This document shows, piece by piece, positions 44,737 to 53,870 of a DNA stretch of 64,000 bases (positions are counted from its first letter, which is position 1; each line of letters begins with the position of its first letter). The position numbers and the translations under genes were made by a program. The notes beneath the pieces are model-generated. The model was not told the DNA's origin, ran no database searches, and worked only from the letters and a program-made list of their open reading frames with translations. The DNA comes from Dichetophora obliterata (taxonomy: Eukaryota; Arthropoda; Insecta; Diptera; Sciomyzidae), in NCBI GenBank assembly GCA_963920525.1, contig OY986435.1, forward strand, positions 179,336,266 through 179,400,265. Reading direction: 5' to 3'.

Positions 44737-47514
44737 TCATACATTAGTTTTCAATCTACTTTTGAGTTGACCTTTCGACAAGTTAACATCAAACACGTTA
44801 CAGTTGTTAACAAAGGTACTCATGCGATTTAATGGAGCAGTTAACATATAATTTGTTCTACTAAATGGTAAATAAATCAAGTTGTTAGAGTTTCTACTGC
44901 TTCTACGGTTAGTGTTAAAATTTATAAGAGAAAGAAGCTCTGGGGAGTCGAATACACCAGTAATGAGTTGGTGTAAGTAGACGATATCAGCAGATTTTCT
45001 TCTCTCACTTAAAGATTGCATTTTTAATAATTTCAAACGATCCTCATATGGAGGAAGGTTAAATGTGTCAGTTCCACTCAAGCCTCTTAGAGCAAACCGA
45101 ACAAAACGTTTTTGAATTCTTTCTATACGATCAACATGCACATTGTAATGTGGGGACCATACTTGACTTGCGTACTCCAAGTGAGGACGCACGATTGAAT
45201 AATACAGAGTTGTAGTTGTTATTAAGCTATCAAACTCCTTGGCCCACCGTTTTATAAAACCAAGCATAGAAGACGCTTTTTTACAAATTGTATCAATATG
45301 CATGTTAAACGACAATTTAGAATCCATGCATATACCAAGGTCTTTGACGGTAGTTACACGACTTAAAGCAGTATCTTTAATTTTGTAATCAAAAATAAAA
45401 TTGTTCCTTTTACGCGAAAAGGTCATAGTTTGGCATTTATCTGGATTTAAAAACATGGTATTTTTAGAACACCAAACCTCAAAGGAGTTCAAGTCTGACT
45501 GGAGCAGGTCTGAATTGTCATTAGAATCAATTGTTCTGTATATTTTCATATCATCTGCATAAATAAGCAAATGAGAGTGTTTAATGACGTGGGTAACATC
45601 ATTAATTGCCAAAATAAACAGAAGTGGGCCCAGGTGGCTTCCTTGAGGAACACCCGATTCTGCAACAAATTCAGAAGACAACACGCCTCGGAACCGTATT
45701 TGATAAGATCGCTCCATCAAATACGATTTGATCCAGTTTACAAAATATTGTGGAAATCCCATTAATTTAAGTTTAAATAAAATTAGATTATGTGGTAATT
45801 TATCAAAAGCTTTGCTAAAATCAGTGTAAATACAATCGACCTGGCTACCAGAATCAATAGATTTTAAGCAAAATGTAGTGAAATCAAGGAGATTAGACAC
45901 AGTGGATCTGCCAGTAACAAAACCATGCTGACGAGTTGTCATGACTTGCCCACAGTGAATTTTCACTCGATCGTACACTATTCGCTCAAAAAGTTTAGGA
46001 ATCGAAGACAATTTAGCGATAGGCCTATAATTAGTGACGTCGTTCCTGCAACCTTTTTTGTAAATAGGACTGATATAAGATTTTTTCCAAAAAAGAGGAA
46101 AATTACTTTCATTAATTGATTTATTAAAAAGTAACGAGAGAGGCTGACACAAAACGGAGCCGCATTGTTTTAACACTGCGGCAGGAATTCCATCTGGTCC
46201 AGCGCCAAAATCCTCATCGATTGATTCAATATACTTAAAAATATCCTCTGAGGTAAAAGATATATGCCCCAAAGAAACTCTGGATGCGTTGTTCATATAA
46301 TCAAAATACGCTAAATCAGGATTAAAAGAATCTGAACAGAATGATTCTTTAAAAAGATTGGCAAATAAGCCACAAATAATGGTGGAATTGTCAGTAAATC
46401 CATCCTGAAATTTGAAAGAAGAAGGAAATCCATCAGTCTTCTTCTTAACATTAATAAATCCCCAAAATTTTCTTGGATCAGACAAAATACTCAGCTTCAT
46501 ATTAACCAAATACTCATTATATAATGCAGCTGAGCAATTCTCAAATTCCAGAAACAAACGTTTGTATGTTTCTAGGTCATTTGAGTCAAAACTACAAACA
46601 TATTTCTTCCATGCCCTATTCCTATTGTTGCGAAGAGTCTTTAAATCCTTTGTGTACCAAGGGTACGCAGAATTTTTCGCAAATTTGAGACTATATGGTA
46701 CAGACTAAGAAAACATGGCAAAGATCTCCGTATAGAAATAATTTAATGAACTGTTAAGATTATTATTATTTATGTATTCTGTAATTATATTTAATTTACT
46801 ATAAAGTAAATGATTCAACCCCAAAAAGTCAGCTTTTTTGAAATTGAATTCATAAACTGTGTCAACAGAGCTTGAATTTACCATATTCTCCCTATCGGAT
46901 TTATACCAAATACTCAAAGGTGGATGGTAATTATCAATAGTAGTCAAAGCATTAAGTGCCTTCTGAACAATGACATTGTTACTGTCTGTAGTTAAGACTA
47001 GGTCAAGCAGCCTTTCCAGACTATTATAAATACAACTAACTTGTTGTAAGTCAGAACATATATTGTCAACAAATATATGTTCTTGGCGTGTCTTCGAATT
47101 AGATGCACAAAAATGTGTTTCATCGTCAGAAGAATACCATTTTAAGTCAGGCAAATTAAAATCGCCCAACAATAAAATGTCGTCATTAACGTCAAGTAAA
47201 TTTAATATAAATTCTTTGCAATCCGCAAGGCTTGCATAGACCTCTACACTGCTCTTTGGAGGAACGTATGCATTAATAACATATACATTAGAATTGCAAT
47301 GTACAACCTTAACGCATATAAGTTCGATATTAGCAGAGCAGGGAATATCAATAAAGGAACTAACACAGGAGTTCCTTACAGCTAAAAGGACACCACCACC
47401 AACTGCAGAATTATTGTCAGCGTGTCTGTCCTTCCTATATACTTGAAAACTATTGTCAAACAGTTCTAAGTCAGTAATTCCTCCGTTCAACCAAGTTTCA
47501 GTTAACGGGGGCAC
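44737..47514 (-). mobile_element. Near-intact non-LTR retrotransposon (CR1/Jockey group)
   Basis: Minus-strand LINE with endonuclease and reverse transcriptase in one frame of about 926 codons, broken by a single stop. It is truncated at the 5' side: the frame begins in the middle of the endonuclease (LTETWL) and a stop lies eight codons upstream of the first GTG. No ORF1 or nucleic-acid-binding protein is present. Its state is far better than the related copy at 7513. Confidence 0.9.
44737..47514 (-). pseudogene. LINE endonuclease-reverse transcriptase, one in-frame stop
   Basis: The endonuclease part (47514-46708) begins at the conserved LTETWLNGGI and includes GGGVLLAVR, VINAYVPP, DDILLLGDFNLPD (catalytic Asp/Asn region) and LDLVLTTDS. 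A TAG at 46705-46707 (probably from a Gln codon) interrupts it. The frame then continues open through AYPWYTKDLKTLRNNRNRAW into RT: YISPIYKKG, NYRPIAKLSSIPKLFERI, YTDFSKAFDKLPHNL, GVPQGSHLGPLLF, LLIYADDMKIY (catalytic) and the thumb LEYASQVWSPHY. The stop is at 44737. It would nick the target and prime reverse transcription. Only the stop and the missing N-terminus of the endonuclease block it. Confidence 0.92.
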
Positions 47515-47519
47515 TTTTA

Positions 47520-48006
47520 TGGTAATAACTATTTTAACTTATAAACGCACACGATTTTGCAATAAATAATGCAATTCCAATGAATGCACTTCGCTTGGAT
47601 TTTTTTTTTTAAGAAAAGTTCTTATTTTCCTGGGTTAAATTTATATGATTTTTATTTTGTTGTTTTGCTTTAAGACTGATTAAAAAAATTCAGAAATGAA
47701 ATCGTTTCCTGGGTAATAAAAATGGTCAGAATTAAATCTCGTAAAATACTAGGCTTAACAAGCATAACAACAGTAATACCTTACTACATAGTTATAAATA
47801 TTGATTAGTAATGTATCATTTTTCAAATTAACCCATTTTTTAAAATTAGTCAACAAAGCTCATGAAAGGAACCATCGCCTAGCTCCAATGGTCTTTTGCA
47901 AATCTATTCAATGTTCATGACAACGTTCTCGGTGGGTAGTGGCAATGGCAATGAACCAAAAACAAGTATTTGAAACTATCTAAAAAGTTTTAATATTGTA
48001 GACATC
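47520..48006. other. No gene recognised
   Basis: AT-rich spacer between the LINE and the hAT-like composite. Nothing recognised. Confidence 0.4.
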
Positions 48007-48414
48007 CAGGGGCGTCCCAAGGCATTTTGAAAGTACAGGCAAGATACAATTTTGGCGCCCTTATCAAATTATCGAAAAGATCTAAATATATTTTTTTAAA
48101 TATTATTAAACATATTTTTATTAAATCACTTCAGATAAATGGACTAAAATATATAACTAGTTTTTTTAAAATATATTAAGTTTAAAATTAATCGTAGAAA
48201 CATATGTTTTAGGAACATAAATAAAAACTAAAGAATCGTTTAGTTAAAATTGAAAAGAAAAAACCATAATAGATTATATCATAAATATTAAGGGTGATTT
48301 TTTAAGCGTTTGCTTTTCGAAAATTGAAAAAAAAACAGTGAATGATATATTTTTTTTGAGCGATACATCAATGTCTGCCATTTAATTTCTTAAGATTATT
48401 TCTTGTTAATTTTG

Positions 48415-48640
48415 CCTGCCGCTACACCTGTGGTGGTCCATCCGTAAGCTCCAACTTTTGCCTAACTGTTCCAGCATTTCGGCCGGTATCTCACCATTGG
48501 CAGCAGTAATGTTGTCTTCCAGGGCTGCAAATGTGGCTGGCTTGTCCCTGTACAGGAGAGATTTCTCGTAGCCCTACAAAAAATAGTATAGTGGGGTAAA
48601 ATCGCATGATCTTGGTGGCCAATGGACTGCACCAAAACTT
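48415..48640 (-). pseudogene. Mariner transposase, third-aspartate region
   Basis: Minus-strand reading: VHWPPRSCDFTPLYYFL, stop, GYEKSLLYRDKPATFAALED, then PAEMLEQLGKSW and MDHHRC. This is the C-terminal part of a DD41D mariner transposase. The third catalytic aspartate of the PLDYFLWG box is replaced by Tyr, and the Trp codon is now a stop. It differs clearly from the mariner at 16329, so it is a separate lineage. Confidence 0.8.
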
Positions 48641-48683
48641 AAGATTTATTGCTTACCAAACTCCCTTCTCAATGGGTCCATGG

Positions 48684-49637
48684 CAGAGCTGTAAAATCGG
48701 CATTCATATTCAGAATTTTAAGTACAACGTAAAAACGACATAAGAATGCAAAATTGATTTATAAATAAAATTTTTAATTCACATTCATTTTTAAGAAAAT
48801 GGTTATTAATTTCAATTATTTATATTCGTTATTCAGATTAATGAATAATTTTTAATTTATTTGAATGATATTCACAAAGAATTTCAGAATTTTAAATTAT
48901 TCCTTTTTTATTCATTATTAATTTTTTATTCGTAATTCATTTTTTATTCATTATCATTTGTTATTCATTATTCATTTATTATTAATTTCCTTTGTTATTC
49001 ATTATTCGTAATTCATTTTTTATTCATTATCATATGTTATTCATTATTCATTTATTATTAGTTTCATTTGTTATTCATTATTCATTTTTTATTTATTATT
49101 CATTTTTTATTCATTATTTATTTTTTTATTCACTATTAATTTGTTATTCATTATTAATTCATTTGTTAATCACTTTTATTTATGGCTTAGATTTTAAATG
49201 AATAAAAAATCCATAATAAATAACAAATGAATATTGCATAAAAAATTAATAATGAGTTAAAAAAATAATAATGAAGAAAAAAATTAATAACAAATTAATA
49301 ATGAATGATGAATGAATAATGAATAAAAAATTAATCTTGAATAAAAAATGAATAACGAATAAAAAAGGAATAACGAATAAAAAAAGAATAATTGCATATT
49401 CCGAAATTCTTTGTGAATTGCATTCTTTGTGAATAGCATTCAAATGAATAAAAAAATTATTCATTTTACTAATTGAAAATGAATAATTGAAATGAATAAT
49501 AAATAATTTTTTTAAAAATTAATGTGAACTAAAAATTTTATTTCTAAACCAATTTGGCATTCATTGAATGCATTCTTATTGCATTATTCAGATTTTTGTG
49601 AATAAAATCAAATTTGATGCATTCTTTTACAGCTCTG
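48684..49637. mobile_element. Non-autonomous hAT-type element of ATTCATT repeats
   Basis: CAGAGCTGTAAAA at 48684 pairs with TTTTACAGCTCTG ending at 49637. The bordering octamers GTCCATGG and ATCCAGGG match at 6 of 8. Subterminal sequence is inverted too (ATTCACAAAGAATTTC and its inverse; CATTCAAATGAAT). The middle (about 48880-49200) is an array of ATTCATT/TTTATTCATTA units, and 49200-49440 is its reverse-complement counterpart, so the whole can fold into one long hairpin. No gene. Confidence 0.8.
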
Positions 49638-49639
49638 AT

Positions 49640-49835
49640 CCAGGGTATCGCATGCCGTGTGGCATGTGGCACCATCTTGTTCAAACCACATGTCAACCAA
49701 ATTCAATTCTTTCATTTTGGGCAAAATAAGGTCGGTTATCATCACATGGTACCTCCATTGACTGTACCGTTGCTATTTTCATTATTTTTGAAAAAGTGCT
49801 GTCCAATGAAACCGCAACAAACAGTGCATTTTTAG
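49640..49835 (-). pseudogene. Mariner transposase, second-aspartate region
   Basis: Minus-strand reading with one frame change: ATVQSMEVPC, then RYHVMITDLILPKMKELN-type sequence and VDMWFEQDGATCHTACDTLD. It carries the second catalytic aspartate (EQDG). It joins the 48415-48640 piece when the inserted hAT-type element is removed. The first-aspartate region and DNA-binding domain are lost at about 49835. Confidence 0.75.
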
Positions 49836-49839
49836 GGTG

Positions 49840-50421
49840 AAAAAAATTAAGGTTTCAGCAGCATAACTTTTTGATCCTAGTTATGCTTTTGGAATTTATT
49901 TTCACAAGATAGCTTAAGACTATATTCAAAAAAAAAAAAAAATATTTCAGCCAAACTTCTTTGCAATTTTTTCAAATTTGGATTTCTACTTTTTTTTATT
50001 GAAACAAAAAAGAAAATAACATTTTTTGAAAACTAAACTATGACAACTATGGTACTTTTCATCCGATTTTTTATGTTTAATGACTCATTTCAAAGAACAA
50101 CTTTATTTAAAACGAAATGCTTACCAGTTTTAAAAAAAATTTACTTCAAGAGATGTTTTTATTATTTCTTTGATCAAATATTAGGAAAAAATCTTGTAAA
50201 ATTCTTCTCGATTTATTGGGCTCTTGAGCGAGTTCTTAAAGTTTATCAATCGGCACGAAAATTTATAGATTTTAGTTTTATATCGAAATCGACAATTTTT
50301 AGCCTATGGGGTCAAAAATTTCAGCAAATATTTAGTATGCATATAAAAAACACTTTTTTCATCGATATCAAAAGCTATCAAACAAATTTTGATTGTAGCG
50401 CTCCTTAACATTTGGCGCTAC
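49840..50421. other. Interior of the hAT-like element; no gene
   Basis: An open frame of 122 codons occurs at 50040-50408 (plus), but its composition (F, I, K, N, S) and lack of motifs make a chance frame in AT-rich DNA likely. Confidence 0.4.
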
Positions 50422-50579
50422 AGGCGCACAGTGGGGTATGGACCCATGAAAGATGGTATCAATTCAATTAGAAGACGGAGGAAGCTTTTGACATTTTTTT
50501 TAGTTACAATGATATTTAGTTACAATATGATAAATTTTCTTTTGATTTTTTTTTAATAACTTTTATTCACTGCCGCTTG

Positions 50580-52375
50580 TTAAGTCTTTTTCATTTGTGT
50601 CAAAAAATCGACATCAATTCTTTCACCTATATTTTCATCATTGTCTTCATCGGATTTTTCCGTATCTTCAGAGTTGTCTTCATTTGTTGTTGGTACAAGC
50701 AAATTAACAGCCATTTGTGGCAACTTTCTCAACTTCTTCAGCTGTAACTTCCTTTTGCTTGAAATAATTGGGTCTGAAGAAATTAAGAACCTATTTATCC
50801 TCAACGGTTTTTTCTCTGCTTATTTTTCTTGAATAATGCTCTCTGAAAGATTTTAAGTCCTTATTTCTTGCTTTTTGCGCCTCTTCAGAAAGTTTACCAA
50901 TCGGCAATAAAGCATATTTTATGATTTCAGGGCCATGAATTAAGATTTTATGCACAATTGGTGGCATATTATTTATGCGTATTTTTATACAAAATATTTT
51001 TCTGTATCAAGCGCATAGTCTTGAAATTTTTCGATGTTTGCATTCTCTTAATAAGCTCTACATCAATCTGGGTTATAGATGCTGTTATTTCTGCATTTTC
51101 AAAAAAACGTCGAGCAGTATTGCCGTCATTCGAACTTCCAAACCCTGGCATTGGTTTATCAATAACTAAACCAAGTTTTATTCTAAATTCTTTTCGAATT
51201 CTCGACTTATTTGCTGATACAACCTGCTTCTCTGCTTCCTATCTTATCAGCCATTTTTTGACTGGTAGCTTGTCAGCCAAATGGAACAAGCACTCAAAAA
51301 ATCGTATCCAATCATGTAGAGTTGATAATTGAATGTTTTCGACTTTTATATTTTTTTGAATCATTAAATCAATTGAATTGAATTCTTTAATAGTGCCTGT
51401 ACATAAATAGCACCTCTGTGTAGATGTTGTTTCAGTGAGTGCGTTGCATACCTTACCGTTTACCATGGTTAACATAAGGTTGTGGCTTACCTTGATTAAT
51501 CTCTCTTCAAATTGTGCAGCAGATTTACTGATTCCACTTATTTGTGCTGTTACTCTAGTTTTTCTTTTTTTGACACATCTTCTGTTTCTTAAATAAACTC
51601 CATGTGAAGTGGGCGACAAAATCTATTTGAAAAAGGTCGGGGATTTTGCTAAATAACCTTAGATCCACAAACTAATTTGATTGGAACCATGGGGGTTATA
51701 AATATCGATGCATCATTTGCCGTGAAAAGCTTGCTTGTAGATGCTGTTTCCCGAACTTCCGTCGAGACCCCACTTCGAAAAGAAACAAAAATTAGATAAT
51801 TCATTATCCTCCAAAGAATCTATAACTGGCTTTTGCAATATAAGCAAACGCTGGATTGTTAAATTTAGCAAAACTTGAAAGCTTACTTCACAAAAAGTTT
51901 CAGAAATTGTTTTAAATTCTCGGGAAGGATAACAATTTTTTTTTCGGTGCACTTCGGGAAACTTTTTGGGTGCAGCTCCTCTAATAATGTTGTACAGATG
52001 GCGGGATAATTGTGCTTCTACAAGCACAGCTAGAGCATCTTCTTTACTAATTTTAGTAGAATTTTTATATTTTTCATACAATTTCCTATATTTAATTGCC
52101 CTTTCAGGTGAAGTTGTCAATTAATGTAACAATTTTGATAATGAAGTTGAATCTCTTAACGCTTTACATTTCGCTCTTTTAGTTCTCACGCAGGAATCTT
52201 CAAAGGACAGTGCCTTTCGCCCGCGTTTCTTAGAATTAGAAATGGAGAATGCTATTGATGAAGCCAACTAATCGCGATTTGAATTAAGAAATCTTTCTTC
52301 AGTTCTATGTGCTCTTGTCCACCGCATCTTAAATGCGGAAATAAACTGATTAATTATTTCATCAAAATCATTCAT
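50580..52375 (-). pseudogene. Transib (RAG1-related) transposase pseudogene
   Basis: Start at 52375 (MNDFDEIINQFISAFKMRWT). Order of parts: WTRAHRTEERFLNSNRD; a basic GRPR-like stretch RGRKALSFEDSCVRTKRAK, comparable to the RAG1 nonamer-binding region; AQLSRHLYNII; CYPS; D1 in KWGLDGSSG (Asp codon 51761-51763); NRFCRPLHMEF; SHNLMLTMVNGKVCNAL, where relatives have Asp and this copy Asn (51458-51460); the CYLC zinc pair with STLHDWIRFFECLFH; SSNDGNTARRFF; HKILIHGPEIIK; LPIGKLSEEAQKARNK, the third acidic box; and SSDPIISS before an acidic tail. Lesions: stops in the first 100 codons and near 51650, with several frameshifts. The family cuts DNA by hairpin formation. This copy is inactive. About 598 codons. 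Confidence 0.9.
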
Positions 52376-53506
52376 ATATCCCAAGCAGGACGAATTCGAC
52401 GCATCATTTCGTCTCTCAAATATTTAAATTTATCGCTAAGTTGGAAATGCCCAGATCTTTTCATTATATCAAAAAGTGTTGACGAGATATAAACAACGTG
52501 TTTTAAGCAGTTCCTAAAAAAGACAGTAAATTTTATGTTTATATAAATCGAACTGCACTCAAATACCCGAAAAACCATTTAACACAATTCTGCTTCACTA
52601 GCATACGACAAAACAATCTGTTGTCAAAAAAACACAAACATATGCAACAATGACTTTTCGGCAAGGTTCAAATGGTTTCACATTAAAGAAAAATAATACA
52701 CGCTATATTAAAAATATATTTTTTTTAAGTTTATTCGTCTTTTATTTTTTAATATTAAAAAGAATATGTATTTCATATTGTAAGAGAATAGATCAATATC
52801 AATTGGAACAGAATATTCAAAAGTAGTAATATTACATGGGTTTCATTTAAACAGTGAATACATTACAAAAATAATTATTTTTTTAAGTCAGTTGTACAGC
52901 TTATACCGCACACCAACATCGTCAGCTTAAGAAGAATAACAAACCAAAAAGAAATAAAAAAAAACATTGCATTGCATTACATTGTTGGTAGATGCCTGTA
53001 CTTGCTTGTTTTGATTATAGCGACTGGAGTTCTCTTACAAAAAGCTTAATAAATTCCGAAGAGGCAAACATGGCACAACCAAATTTTAAACACTTATTAT
53101 GAACAGTCTTTGTTTAAAGAAAATCACAATAAGATGACAATGGTACACAAAAGAAAAGGCTTGAACACCACTTGAATAACAAAAAACTTAATTTTTTAAT
53201 ACATTTTTTAATCAACAAAAAATTGCTTTTTTAAACATTTACTCAAAAAATGTTTATGCAATAAGAACCACAATTACCCGAAGTTGAGGGTTCCACTAAA
53301 AAAACTTTACACAAATATCTTTTTTTTTTTATAAAATTATTTTTTAAAAACTTAAAAATTTTCAAAATTTCACTGCGTGCGAACGAAAGCAAAAAATGTT
53401 GATTTTTAGCCGCGATAACTTTTCAACCAGTAATGTCAAGTGAATAGTTGTTATTGTTATAATTTTTTTAATTACAGCCATAAAAGCCTATAAAATACCC
53501 CATTGT
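52376..53506. other. Transib 5' non-coding half
   Basis: About 1.1 kb of AT-rich sequence between the transposase start and the right terminus. An overlapping minus-strand open stretch (52372-52578) probably belongs to the leader. No motif, promoter or intron signal can be asserted. Confidence 0.5.
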
Positions 53507-53634
53507 GAGGCGAGGGTCTGCTTCGCATGCCCCAAAAGACGCCCCTGTATGCATCGATTACTTTTGAATAAATTAAGCGCAAATTTATTTTATTTGATTC
53601 ACTTAAGCCTAAGAACATCAAAGTAAGGAGCTAA

Positions 53635-53870
53635 GGTCTGGTTTCACAATGAATTCATAACCTCTGGAAATGCGTTTCATCAGCCATACTTAAGTTTAAC
53701 TTAAGTATATAAAATGAGTGACTTAAGTTATATTTAAGTCATCGACAACAAACAACTGATTATATTTTGCAATATAATAAAAATAATCAGCAAAAACTAA
53801 TTAGTTAAACTTAGGTACAACTTAAGTACAACTTACGTACAACTTAAGTATAGTTAGTGAAACCATGCCC
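53635..53870. mobile_element. MITE with ACTTAAGT repeats
   Basis: GGTCTGGTTTCAC (53635) pairs imperfectly with inverted GGGCATGGTTTCAC (53870). The interior has at least seven AACTTAAGT/ACTTAAGTT phrases, several of them palindromic, on both sides of an unrelated core. Non-coding, 236 bp. Confidence 0.65.

Larger units (their letters stand above)
48291..49835 (-). mobile_element. DD41D mariner relic split by a hAT-type element
   Basis: AGGGTGATTTTTTAAGCG at 48292 looks like a mariner tip. Two transposase pieces (48415-48640 and 49640-49835) are collinear on the minus strand once the 48684-49637 insertion is removed. The N-terminal half and the right tip are missing. Confidence 0.7.
50427..53507 (-). 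mobile_element. Transib element, complete ends and perfect 5-bp duplication
   Basis: The terminal inverted repeats start CACAGTGGGGTATGGACCCA (50427) and, inverted, CACAATGGGGTATTTTATAG (53507). The flanking pentamer AGGCG is identical on both sides (50422-50426, 53508-53512). Transib elements are known for 5-bp GC-rich duplications and CACWRTG-type tips resembling the RAG recombination-signal heptamer; the left tip is exactly CACAGTG. Length 3,081 bp is normal for the superfamily. The transposase occupies the left half on the minus strand. It is inserted into the 48007-53547 hAT-like element only 35 bp from its right end. Confidence 0.93.
48007..53547. mobile_element. hAT-like element filled with later insertions
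   Basis: CAGGGGCGTC at 48007 pairs with GACGCCCCTG ending at 53547. The bordering octamers TAGACATC (47999-48006) and TATGCATC (53548-53555) agree at 6 of 8 positions, as expected for an aged 8-bp hAT duplication. Its own sequence is about 0.9 kb (48007-48290, about 49836-50426, 53508-53547) and non-coding. It hosts a DD41D mariner relic, a second hAT-type element and a Transib element. Confidence 0.65.

Noticed and set aside
45571..46119. Plus-strand open stretches within the LINE
   Set aside because: They are opposite-frame shadows of the strongly supported reverse transcriptase on the minus strand.
50040..50408. 122-codon open stretch inside the hAT-like element
   Set aside because: Composition is what AT-rich DNA gives by chance; no motif; lies in the non-coding interior of a non-autonomous element.
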